Source: Halolamina litorea
GTDB taxonomy: Archaea > Halobacteriota > Halobacteria > Halobacteriales > Haloferacaceae
NCBI RefSeq assembly: GCF_026616205.1
Contig: NZ_JANHGR010000001.1
Location: 1,116,001-1,180,000 of the forward strand
DNA length: 64,000 nt
Direction of reading: 5' to 3'
Below the pieces are notes generated by a model. It searched no databases. It saw only the letters and a list, made by a program, of their open reading frames with translations, and was not told the DNA's origin. Of the stretch, positions 1-7,424 are shown in pieces. The position numbers and the translations under genes were made by a program. Every line of letters starts with the position of its first letter. Position 1 is the stretch's first letter.

Positions 1-185
1 CCGTTACTGACCGAGAAGAACATCCACGCCGAGAGCACGAGCGACCCGGCGGTCGCCGCGATCCCGGGGAGGGCACCCCCCTTCGGCAGCAGGTCCCGCC
101 CCGAGAGGGCGACACCGACCGCGAGACAGAACGAGAGGAACGGTAACAACGCGATCGCCACGGCGTAGTCGAAAGCTCCTGCCAT
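1..185 (-). CDS. nuoL: NADH-quinone oxidoreductase subunit L, N-terminal fragment (cut by window edge)
   Basis: Only the first 61 codons are inside the window; the gene continues beyond position 1. The ATG at 183-185 (reverse strand) lies one base from the stop codon of nuoK. The translated start is a hydrophobic helix, a short polar loop containing GRDLLPKGG, then another hydrophobic helix, as expected for the first membrane segments of the proton-pumping antiporter-like subunit. The assignment rests mainly on position, directly after nuoK in a canonical nuo operon. The fragment is too short to show the conserved Lys and Glu residues of the channel. Confidence 0.8.
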   Translation of the reverse strand, partial: MAGAFDYAVAIALLPFLSFCLAVGVALSGRDLLPKGGALPGIAATAGSLVLSAWMFFSVSN

Positions 186-186
186 C

Positions 187-489
187 TTACCACCTCATCG
201 ACTGCGGGACTGTCACGTCCACGTCCTTGAAGTTACGATACAGTACCAGGATGATGCCGATGCCGACAGCCACTTCAGCGGCTGCCAGCGCCATCACGAA
301 CAGGCTGAACGTCTGTCCGGTGAGGTTGCCCCACTGGGCGCTGAAGGCCACGAAGTTGATGTTCGCGGCGTTGAGCATCAGTTCGACCGACATCAGGAAC
401 AGCAGCGCGTTCTCCCGGGTCAGCAGTCCGTAGAGCCCGATGGAGAACACGGCCGCCGAGAGCACGAGGTAGTACTCGACGGGTACCAT
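187..489 (-). CDS. nuoK: NADH-quinone oxidoreductase subunit K
   Basis: 100-residue membrane subunit of complex I, the normal family length. Three hydrophobic helices are visible, with the conserved stretch around LLFLMSVELMLNAANINFVA. This carries the membrane Glu (in SVELMLN) needed for proton translocation in this MrpC/NuoK family. The start codon overlaps the last base of the upstream nuoJ2, and nuoL follows after one base, so it is tightly coupled within the operon. Confidence 0.93.
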   Translation of the reverse strand: MVPVEYYLVLSAAVFSIGLYGLLTRENALLFLMSVELMLNAANINFVAFSAQWGNLTGQTFSLFVMALAAAEVAVGIGIILVLYRNFKDVDVTVPQSMRW

Positions 490-875
490 CAGTCCTCCAC
501 CTCCTCACCGCCGGACTCCGTCCGGCTTTCCGAGGAGCGTGGCTCCTCGCGCCCCCCGTCGGTCAGCGCCGTCACCAGCCCCGTGCCGTCGCCCTCACGC
601 CGTGCGAGCGTGACGGCGGCGACGGTGGCGGCGACGAGCACGACGCCGACCATCTCGAACGTCGCGAGGAACCCCTCGACCGAGACAGCGGCCTGCCCCT
701 GGAGGTCCATCAGCGCGTAGCCGATGCCCGCGACGAGTGACGCGTCCTCGGCGAAGCCGGCGGCCTCGCCGAAGTTCGCGCTCAGGAAGACCGCGACGAA
801 CACCGCGAACAGCACCGCGGCCGCGAGCCCGTTGACGTAGTTGGCGTCGGACTTCAGTTCGGGTCGACTGACCAT
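489..875 (-). CDS. nuoJ2: NADH-quinone oxidoreductase subunit J, second half (NuoJ2)
   Basis: 128-residue membrane protein filling the slot between the NuoJ N-terminal half and NuoK. Two helices are visible, one near residues 14-33 (LAAAVLFAVFVAVFLSA) and one near 72-90 (FEMVGVVLVAATVAAVTLA). The sequence FEMVGVVLLVA-like around residue 73 matches the C-terminal half of ordinary NuoJ. The tail (from about residue 92) is polar and rich in Glu and Arg. It begins immediately after the stop codon of nuoJ1. NuoJ is one chain in bacteria; a split form is usual in haloarchaea. Confidence 0.85.
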   Translation of the reverse strand: MVSRPELKSDANYVNGLAAAVLFAVFVAVFLSANFGEAAGFAEDASLVAGIGYALMDLQGQAAVSVEGFLATFEMVGVVLVAATVAAVTLARREGDGTGLVTALTDGGREEPRSSESRTESGGEEVED

Positions 876-1142
876 CTAGCTGTACACCTCGGATTTCGGT
901 TTGTCGGTTCGCGTGAGCATGACGGCGAACGTGATGAGCACGAGGACGCCCCCGATGTAGACCAGCACCTGCATCGCGGCGGGGAACCCTGCGTCCAACA
1001 TCACGTAGTGTACCGCCAGGCTCGACAGTGCGCCACCGAGGGCCAGCGCGGAGTGCCACGGGTCCTTCACGAGGACGACCCCGAGGGCACACCCCACCGT
1101 CACGGCGGCGAACAGCGCGAACGTGATTGTCTCTAAGACCAT
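876..1142 (-). CDS. nuoJ1: NADH-quinone oxidoreductase subunit J, first half (NuoJ1)
   Basis: 88-residue membrane protein. The N-terminal part of NuoJ is recognisable: a first helix (TITFALFAAVTVGCALGVV), the DPWHSALAL segment and a third helix (MQVLVYIGGVLVLITFAVML), the last being the conserved NuoJ core. I start it at the ATG at 1142 (MVLE). An in-frame upstream start at 1172 would add ten residues and overlap nuoI. From 1142 the gap to the nuoI stop is four bases, in line with the packing of this operon. Confidence 0.88.
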   Translation of the reverse strand: MVLETITFALFAAVTVGCALGVVLVKDPWHSALALGGALSSLAVHYVMLDAGFPAAMQVLVYIGGVLVLITFAVMLTRTDKPKSEVYS

Positions 1143-1146
1143 TTTG

Positions 1147-1608
1147 TTACTGGTAGTCGACCTCGCCGGCACCCTCGCCCACCCACGCCGAGCGGTCGGG
1201 GTTGCGGGCTTCGAGGGGGTCGCTCCCCTTGTACCACGGGACGTTCTTCAGCTGTTCTTTGTTGTAGACGAACTCGTCTTTCGTGTCCGCCGTGAACTCG
1301 AAGTTCTGGGTCAGGAGGATGGCGTCGACGGGGCAGACTTCCTCACAGAGTCGGCAGTAGATACACTGGCCGATGTGGAGGTTGTACTCCTCGCCGTTGC
1401 GCTGGTCGTCCATCACGATCTGGATCGTGTCGTTCGGGCAGACGTTCTCACACTGCCGGCACCAGATACAGCGTTCCTGGCTGAACTTGTGGACCCCGCG
1501 GAACCGCGGGCTGACTTCGGGGGCGACCTCCGGGTACTTCACCGTGAAGGTTTGGCCGTCCAGTGCGTGCTTCATCGTCGTCGCCATTCCTTTCAGGATT
1601 CCGATCAT
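1147..1608 (-). CDS. nuoI: NADH-quinone oxidoreductase subunit I (2x[4Fe-4S] ferredoxin-like)
   Basis: 153 residues with two classic 4Fe-4S motifs, CIWCRQCENVCP and CIYCRLCEEVCP, which bind the N6a and N6b clusters that pass electrons towards the quinone site. The open frame extends 41 codons further upstream, but that stretch lies inside nuoH and looks like frame shadow. The ATG at 1608 (MIGILKG) overlaps the nuoH stop by four bases, the same ATGA junction used elsewhere in the operon, so it is the preferred start. Confidence 0.95.
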   Translation of the reverse strand: MIGILKGMATTMKHALDGQTFTVKYPEVAPEVSPRFRGVHKFSQERCIWCRQCENVCPNDTIQIVMDDQRNGEEYNLHIGQCIYCRLCEEVCPVDAILLTQNFEFTADTKDEFVYNKEQLKNVPWYKGSDPLEARNPDRSAWVGEGAGEVDYQ

Positions 1609-2672
1609 GCTACCACTCCCACGATTAGGGCCGTGAGCACCAGGTTCAGGAAGGAGAGTTCGAGCATCCCCTTCCAGCCGACTTCGATCAGCTGGTCGAT
1701 ACGCAGACGCGGCGCCGCAGAGCGGAGCCACTGGGTGAGCAGGAAGAACGCCCAGATCTTGACCACGAACCAGAGGAAGCCGATGCTCTCCGGGCCGGGG
1801 CCGGCCGCGCCGCCGAGGAACAGCACCGCGGTGATGGCGCCGCCGAGGAAGATGTGCAGGAACTCACCCAGGTACAGCAGGACGAAGTAGACCGAGGAGT
1901 ACTCGGTCTGGAACCCGGCGACGATCTCCGTCGGCGCCTCCGGGATATCGAAGGGGTTGCGTCCCACTTCCGCCACGTTGGCGGCGAGGAACAACACGAA
2001 CGCGAAGGGGTTGACGAACGCGAACCACGACGGGATCGCGACGCCGCCGAGGGAGATCAGCGTCTCCTGCTGGGTCGCGACGATCTCGCTCAGGCGGAGC
2101 GAACCGGTGAACAGCACCACCGAGACCCCGGTGATCACCAGCGGGATCTCGTAGGCGAGGTTCTGTGCGACGGCACGCAGCGCGCCGAGCATGGAGTACT
2201 TGTTGTTCGAGGCGTAGCCCGCCATCACCATACCGAGGCTGGCGATGGAGGCGACCGCGAACACGTAGGCGAGGCCGACTTCGGGGTCGGCCACCTGAAT
2301 GCCGCTGCCCATCGGGATCACCGCGAACCCGAGCATCGCCGACCCGGCGACGACGATGGGCGCGATGTCCCACGCCGGGCGGTCGGCGCCTTCCGGAACG
2401 ATCAGTTCCTTCGAGAGCAGTCGGAGCGCGTCGGCCGGGATCGTCCCGAGGCCGGCGGGCCCGATGCGGTCGGCGGCGATACGGTCGGTGAACTTCGCCG
2501 TGATCTTCCGCTTCGCCCACGGACCGGCGACGCCGGTCATCGCGAGCATCACGTTCCCAACGATAAACGCCGCGATGAACGCCGCGACGAACTCGCCGGC
2601 GGCGCCGAAGCCACCGAGGCCGAGGAGGTTCGCCAGCGTGTCGGGCAGCGGCGTCTCGCTCTGCAGTATCAC
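1605..2672 (-). CDS. nuoH: NADH-quinone oxidoreductase subunit H
   Basis: 355-residue polytopic membrane subunit that forms the quinone chamber with NuoB and NuoD. Family markers are clear: the DRIGPAGLG segment near residue 50, ALRAVAQNLAYEIPL in the centre, then NPFDIPEAPTEIVAGFQTEYS on the conserved quinone-site loop. Length is normal. Start overlaps the nuoCD stop by four bases and its own stop overlaps nuoI by four bases. Confidence 0.95.
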   Translation of the reverse strand: MILQSETPLPDTLANLLGLGGFGAAGEFVAAFIAAFIVGNVMLAMTGVAGPWAKRKITAKFTDRIAADRIGPAGLGTIPADALRLLSKELIVPEGADRPAWDIAPIVVAGSAMLGFAVIPMGSGIQVADPEVGLAYVFAVASIASLGMVMAGYASNNKYSMLGALRAVAQNLAYEIPLVITGVSVVLFTGSLRLSEIVATQQETLISLGGVAIPSWFAFVNPFAFVLFLAANVAEVGRNPFDIPEAPTEIVAGFQTEYSSVYFVLLYLGEFLHIFLGGAITAVLFLGGAAGPGPESIGFLWFVVKIWAFFLLTQWLRSAAPRLRIDQLIEVGWKGMLELSFLNLVLTALIVGVVA

Positions 2673-4333
2673 CGGTCCACCTCCCCGAGTACGATGTCGA
2701 GGCTACCGAGCGCGGCGATCATGTCGGGGATGTACTCCCCGTTGCTCATCTCCGGCAGCGTCTGGAGGTTCGAGAAGCACGGACTCCGGATCTTGAACCG
2801 GGCGGGCTTCTCGGTGCCGTCGGCGCGGATGTAGACGCCGAGTTCGCCCTTGGCGCCCTCGACGGTACGGTAGATCTCGGTGTCGTCGTCCGGGCGGAGC
2901 GTCCGCGGGACGTTGGCCTGGATGTTCCGCTCCTCCTCGGGCCAGTCCTCGAGCAGGTCGACACACTGTTCGATGATCTTCGCGGACTCCTCGACCTCGC
3001 GCATGCGGACGAGCAGGCGGCTGAAGTTGTCACAGCCGTCCTCGACGGGGACCTCCCAGTCGAGTTCGTCGTAGTACCCGTACGGGTCGTCCCGGCGGAT
3101 GTCGTAGTCGATGCCGGAGCCACGGGCGACCGGCCCGGTCGCACCGTAGTTCTTTGCGACCTCCTTCGGGAGGATCCCGGTGCCGACGGTCCGCATCTGG
3201 AGGATCTCGTTGCCCGTGATCAGGTCGTGGTACTCCTCCAGGGCCTCGGGGAGTTCGTCGACGAACGTGCGGATCTTCTCGAAGAACTCCTCTCGGGGCT
3301 CGGGCAGGTCCCAGACGACCCCGCCGAGTCGGAAGTAGTTGAACATCAGCCGCTGACCGGTGAGGTCCTCGAGGATGTTCTGGGCCTTCTCCCGGTCGCG
3401 GATCGCGTACATGAAGATGGCCGTGAAGTCGCCGTAGATGTCGAGGGCGAACGTCCCGACCGCGAGCATGTGGGCCGCGATCCGGCAGAGTTCGGCGCCC
3501 ATCGTCCGGATGATCTGGGCGTACTCGGGGACCTCGATGTCCGCGAGGTCCTCCGCTGCGCGGGCGTAGGCCCACTCGTTGAGCAGCCCCGCCGAGATGT
3601 AGTCCCAGCGGTCCGGGTAGGGCATGATCTGGTGGCGGTAGGTGCCGTTCTGGGCCATCTGCTCCTCGTTGCGGTGCAGGTAGCCGATGTCCGGCTCCAC
3701 GTCGACGACCTGCTCGCCGTCGAGGGTCGTCTTGAGGTGGAGCACGCCGTGAGTCGCCGGGTGGTGGGGACCGATGTTGACGAACATCGTGTCCGAGTCG
3801 CTCTCGGAGCGCTGGTCCTCCTGCAGCGGGTTCGCGTGTTCCCGCAGCGGCACCATCTGGGGGCGGTTCTGGTCGTAGTCCAGCCCCATCGGGTGACCCT
3901 GCCACGTCTCGGGCAGGAGGATCCGACGCAGGTCGGGGTGGTCGTCGTACTCGATCCCCACGAGGTCGTAGGCCTCCCGTTCGTGCCAGTCGGCCGTCCG
4001 GAACACCGGCTCGGCGGACTCGCTGACGGGGTTCTCGGCGTCGGTCGGGACGACGATGCTGACCTCGTCGGTCGGGTCCTCGAACTTCTTCAGGTGGTAG
4101 ATCGACTCGTAGCGGTCAGGGTACTCCTCGGCGGTCACCAGCGAGAGGTGGTCGTAGCCGGCCTCCTCCTTGAGGCGACCGAGGGTCTCCTGGACCGTGT
4201 CGGGCCGGATCACGAACGCCGGCGCGTTCATGTGGTCGTCGCGGTCGACGATCAGGTCGTCGAGCAGCGCCTCGAGTTCGGTCTCGCCGGCCTCGATCTC
4301 GGGGGTGTCGTCCCCTTCCTGGAGGCTGCTCAT
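2669..4333 (-). CDS. nuoCD: NADH-quinone oxidoreductase fused subunit C/D
   Basis: 554 residues. The first 160 or so residues are a NuoC (30 kDa) domain, with the ESIYHLKKFEDPTDEVSIVV region and the REAYDLVGIEYDDHPDLRRILLP signature. From about residue 183 a NuoD (49 kDa) domain begins with NIGPHHPATHGVLHLKTTLDG and continues through GYLHRNEEQ, the motif at the quinone site. The C terminus ends in SLDIVLGEVDR, the usual NuoD ending. A C/D fusion is also found in many bacteria and in other haloarchaea. No nuoE, F or G genes are next to it, consistent with an archaeal complex lacking the NADH module. Confidence 0.95.
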   Translation of the reverse strand: MSSLQEGDDTPEIEAGETELEALLDDLIVDRDDHMNAPAFVIRPDTVQETLGRLKEEAGYDHLSLVTAEEYPDRYESIYHLKKFEDPTDEVSIVVPTDAENPVSESAEPVFRTADWHEREAYDLVGIEYDDHPDLRRILLPETWQGHPMGLDYDQNRPQMVPLREHANPLQEDQRSESDSDTMFVNIGPHHPATHGVLHLKTTLDGEQVVDVEPDIGYLHRNEEQMAQNGTYRHQIMPYPDRWDYISAGLLNEWAYARAAEDLADIEVPEYAQIIRTMGAELCRIAAHMLAVGTFALDIYGDFTAIFMYAIRDREKAQNILEDLTGQRLMFNYFRLGGVVWDLPEPREEFFEKIRTFVDELPEALEEYHDLITGNEILQMRTVGTGILPKEVAKNYGATGPVARGSGIDYDIRRDDPYGYYDELDWEVPVEDGCDNFSRLLVRMREVEESAKIIEQCVDLLEDWPEEERNIQANVPRTLRPDDDTEIYRTVEGAKGELGVYIRADGTEKPARFKIRSPCFSNLQTLPEMSNGEYIPDMIAALGSLDIVLGEVDR

Positions 4334-5031
4334 GGCGAATCAGCCCAGTTGTACCGCATCACGAGGTCCTCCTCGTCGATCTGGTCGGAGAGCTGATCGA
4401 CGATCTCGTCGCGGTCGAGGTCGCCGAACTGTTCGAGCTCGTAGGGCTTGACCGTCACCGGGGCGGCCTCGCCGTTGGCGATCCGCTCTTGCAGCTTCGC
4501 GACGCCGTAGACCAGCGCCTCCGGCCGCGGCGGGCAGCCCGGGACGTGGATGTCGACCGGGATGACCTCCTCGGCGCCCTTGATGACGTTGTACCCCTCC
4601 TGGAACGGCCCGCCGGAGATGGTACAGGAGCCCATGCCGACCACGAACTTCGGCTCGGGCATCTGGTCGTAGACGCGCTTCATCCGCGGCGCGAACTTCG
4701 AAACGATCGTCCCCGGAACGATCATCACGTCGGCCTGCCGCGGGGACGCCCGCGGGACACCGGCGTGGAAGCGGTCGAGGTCGTGTTTGACCGCGTAGGT
4801 ATGCATCATTTCGATGCTGCAGCAGGCGATCCCGAACTGCAGCATGAACATCGACGAGCCCCGCACCCAGTTCATGAACTTATCGAACTTGGTGAGGATG
4901 AACGGCGACGAGCCGAACGCCTCGCGAAGCGTGGAGTTGAACCGGTCGCCCTGCCCGGTCATCCGTGCATCGCGGGTGTCGGTCAGTACTTGCGAATCGT
5001 CGGTCCGGAAGAGTTCTCGTTCGCTACTCAT
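4330..5031 (-). CDS. nuoB: NADH-quinone oxidoreductase subunit B
   Basis: 233 residues. The ligands of the terminal N2 [4Fe-4S] cluster are visible: the adjacent cysteines in GIACCSIEMMH, the cysteine in VGMGSCTISGG and the cysteine in PGCPPRPEAL. Residues 1-60 form an acidic, halophile-type extension before the conserved core. The gene sits between nuoA and nuoCD with four-base overlaps on both sides. Confidence 0.96.
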   Translation of the reverse strand: MSSERELFRTDDSQVLTDTRDARMTGQGDRFNSTLREAFGSSPFILTKFDKFMNWVRGSSMFMLQFGIACCSIEMMHTYAVKHDLDRFHAGVPRASPRQADVMIVPGTIVSKFAPRMKRVYDQMPEPKFVVGMGSCTISGGPFQEGYNVIKGAEEVIPVDIHVPGCPPRPEALVYGVAKLQERIANGEAAPVTVKPYELEQFGDLDRDEIVDQLSDQIDEEDLVMRYNWADSP

Positions 5032-5441
5032 TGGTTACTCTCAGTCTTGTGTTCGAGCGCACGTGGGCTCGAGACCCACTCGACGGCGCCCTGCCGCCAC
5101 GCCCAGACGAGCCCGATGCCCAACACACCGATGAACAGCAGCATCGGCGCGAGCACCTCCACCAGCGTCGCCCCACCTTCGAGGGCCGGCCGGTAGATGA
5201 CCGTCCACGGGAAGATGAGGACGGTCTCGATGTCGAAGACGACGAACAGCAGCGCAACCATGTAGTACTGGATGTTGAACCGGATGCGCGTCGTCCCCGT
5301 CGGGATCTCGCCGCTCTCGTAGACGGCACTTTTCCCCTGTTCAGGCACGCTGGGACGAATGAGTGACGACACCACCATCATCGCGAGGGGGATGCCGACA
5401 GCCACGAGCGCCAACGCGCCGATAGCTATCCATGGATTCAT
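5028..5441 (-). CDS. nuoA: NADH-quinone oxidoreductase subunit A
   Basis: 137-residue membrane protein, first gene of the operon. Three helices are seen: residues 5-27, a central one with YYMVALLFVVFDIETVLIFPW, and one near residue 95-115. The central motif with FDIE is diagnostic for NuoA/ND3 and its loop lies near the quinone site. The segment YESGEIPTGTTRIRFNIQYY is also typical. A CTTAAG-containing AT element about 45 bases before the start may be the operon TATA box. Confidence 0.94.
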   Translation of the reverse strand: MNPWIAIGALALVAVGIPLAMMVVSSLIRPSVPEQGKSAVYESGEIPTGTTRIRFNIQYYMVALLFVVFDIETVLIFPWTVIYRPALEGGATLVEVLAPMLLFIGVLGIGLVWAWRQGAVEWVSSPRALEHKTESNQ

Positions 5442-5588
5442 GTCGGATTCTCCGTAACGTCTCCGGGGTTCGTCCCCACGGCTCTTAAGCGTTCATTTCC
5501 CCGCGCGGGCGAACGTGCGAATCAGTACCGATGAACCGCCGAAAACCGGAGCGACTTACTGCTGAGGGACCCTACGAAACGGGGTCAC

Positions 5589-6197
5589 TCAGCGGTCGCG
5601 GAAGCCGGCCACGCCGAGGTCGTGCAGCGCCGCGGAGACGTCGCCGACGCCCTCGCGGCGCTCGTCGTGCAGTTCGACGAGTCGCTCCCGGACCTCGTCG
5701 TACTCGCGGGCGAGGATCTGGGCCGCCGACAGCGCGGCGTTGTAGGACTTCCCGGCGTCGACGGCGGTGATCGGCGCCCCCGTGGGCATCCCGATCACGG
5801 AGTCGACGGACTTCTCCTGAACGGGCACGCCGATGGTCGGCAGCGGGAACGCGATGGATGCGGTCATGTTCGGCAGGTCGGCGGATTTCCCGCCGGCACC
5901 GGCGATGACGACGTCCAGCCCCCGGGCCTCGGCGGTCTCGGCGTAGGCGTACATGAGGTCCGGGGTCCGGTGAGCCGAGACGACGTAGGACTCGTAGCTG
6001 AACCGCCCCGCCGGCGGGTCGGCGTGGTCGGTCTGCTCGGCGAACCCCAGCGCGTCGAGCGCGTCGAACGCGCCCTGCATGGTGTCGAGGTCCGAGTCCG
6101 AACCCATGATGATCCCCACGTCGGGGGTCGATTCGGTGGGCCGCTCGGCCGCAGCGTCCGCTTCCAGTCGGTCGATGAGGTCGGTAACTGAGGTCAT
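5589..6197 (-). CDS. purE: N5-carboxyaminoimidazole ribonucleotide mutase
   Basis: 202 residues. Class I PurE signatures are present: IIMGSDSDLDTMQ near residue 30 (phosphate-binding loop) and VVSAHRTPD with the catalytic His. GAGGKSADLPNMTAS and the C-terminal LAREYDEVR helix are also typical. The enzyme moves the carboxyl group of N5-CAIR to C4 in purine synthesis. It is 30-40 residues longer than bacterial PurE, with an N-terminal lead-in and a C-terminal tail. It overlaps purK by four bases and is the second gene of that operon. Confidence 0.93.
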   Translation of the reverse strand: MTSVTDLIDRLEADAAAERPTESTPDVGIIMGSDSDLDTMQGAFDALDALGFAEQTDHADPPAGRFSYESYVVSAHRTPDLMYAYAETAEARGLDVVIAGAGGKSADLPNMTASIAFPLPTIGVPVQEKSVDSVIGMPTGAPITAVDAGKSYNAALSAAQILAREYDEVRERLVELHDERREGVGDVSAALHDLGVAGFRDR

Positions 6198-7357
6198 TCG
6201 GTGAAGGTCAGTGAATCGCGCAGGCGTTCGGCCGTTTCGAGTGCGTCGGCGGCGCTCGCGTCCGGGCCGGCGGCGTCGGAATCGACAACCGTGAGGTGGC
6301 CCATCTTCCGTAGCGGTCGGGCCTCGCGTTTGCCGTACCAGTGGAGGCTCGCGTCCGACGCCGAGAGCACGGTCTCGACGCCCGAGAGCGTCGCCGGCTG
6401 GGGCTCGTCCACGTCCCCGAGGACGTTCGCCGAGGCAGTGGGTGCGACGCGGTCGACGGGGCCGAGGGGCCAGCCGAGGACCGCTCGGACGTGCTGTTCG
6501 AACTGGGAGGTGGCGGTTCCTTCGATCGTCCAGTGTCCGGAGTTGTGCGGCCGCGGGGCGATCTCGTTGACGACGATCTCGCCACCCAGGTCGAACAGTT
6601 CGACGCCGAAGACGCCGCGACCGTCGAGTTCCGCGAGCACGTCCGCCACGACCTCGCGAGCCCGTTCCAGCGTTTCCTCGTCAGCCCGCGGCGGGGAGAC
6701 GCTCCCGCGGAGGATCTCCTCGCGGTGGATCGTCTCCGTCACGGGGAACACGCGGGTCTCCCCGTCGGCGCCGCGGACGCCGATGGCAGCCAGTTCGCGC
6801 TCGAAGTCGAGCAGTTCCTCGGCGACGGCGTCGCCGCCGACGGCGTTCAGCGTCCGTTCGGCCGCGTCGGCGTCGGCCACGGGTTCGTTCCCCCGACCGT
6901 CGTAGCCACCCTCGCGGGCTTTCAGCATAACCCCGCCGAAGCGGTCGATCGCGGTCTCGACGGCCGCCGGGGTGTCCGCGGGGACGAACCGCGGCACGGG
7001 GATGTCGGCGCCCGCGAGAGCCTCCTTCTCCCGGAGTTTGTCGCCCGTGATTCTCAGGGTCTCGGGGTCCGGGTGGACCGGCGTGTCGGTCTCGTCCCGG
7101 ACCTCGGCGAGCAGGTCGGGGTCGGCGGTCTCGATCTCGTAGGTCAGCACGTCGGCGCGTTCGGCCAACGCCCGAACCGCGTCGGGGTCGTCGAGCTCCC
7201 CCTCGATCTGCTCGGCGACGGTCGCGGCCGGGCAGTCGGGTGTCGGGTCGAGGACGACCACGTCGACGCCCAACGGCGAGGCGGCCTCCCCGAGCATTCG
7301 GCCGAGTTGGCCGCCGCCGACGACGCCCAGCGTGGGGCCGGGTAGCGTGACGCTCAT
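6194..7357 (-). CDS. purK: 5-(carboxyamino)imidazole ribonucleotide synthase
   Basis: 387 residues, ATP-grasp enzyme that makes N5-CAIR from AIR, bicarbonate and ATP, the step before PurE. It begins TLGVVGGGQLGRML, the standard PurK N terminus. ATP-grasp elements follow: VMLKAREGGYDGRGN (glycine-rich loop), ERELAAIGVRGADGE, GVFGVELFDLGGEIVVNEIAPRPHNSGHW with the metal-binding Glu and Asn. An open frame continues 59 codons upstream of the ATG at 7357, but that part is low-complexity Ser/Arg shadow, so 7357 is chosen. Forms an operon with purE. Confidence 0.94.
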   Translation of the reverse strand: MSVTLPGPTLGVVGGGQLGRMLGEAASPLGVDVVVLDPTPDCPAATVAEQIEGELDDPDAVRALAERADVLTYEIETADPDLLAEVRDETDTPVHPDPETLRITGDKLREKEALAGADIPVPRFVPADTPAAVETAIDRFGGVMLKAREGGYDGRGNEPVADADAAERTLNAVGGDAVAEELLDFERELAAIGVRGADGETRVFPVTETIHREEILRGSVSPPRADEETLERAREVVADVLAELDGRGVFGVELFDLGGEIVVNEIAPRPHNSGHWTIEGTATSQFEQHVRAVLGWPLGPVDRVAPTASANVLGDVDEPQPATLSGVETVLSASDASLHWYGKREARPLRKMGHLTVVDSDAAGPDASAADALETAERLRDSLTFTE

Positions 7358-7424
7358 GCGCGGTCGTTCCGAACGGACGTGCATAAGGATTGCTGCATCG
7401 GGCGCTGGATAGGCACGTTCGTGG

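Noticed and set aside
1143..1172. Ten-residue longer start for nuoJ1
   Set aside because: It would overlap nuoI; the ATG at 1142 gives the usual operon spacing and the known NuoJ N terminus.
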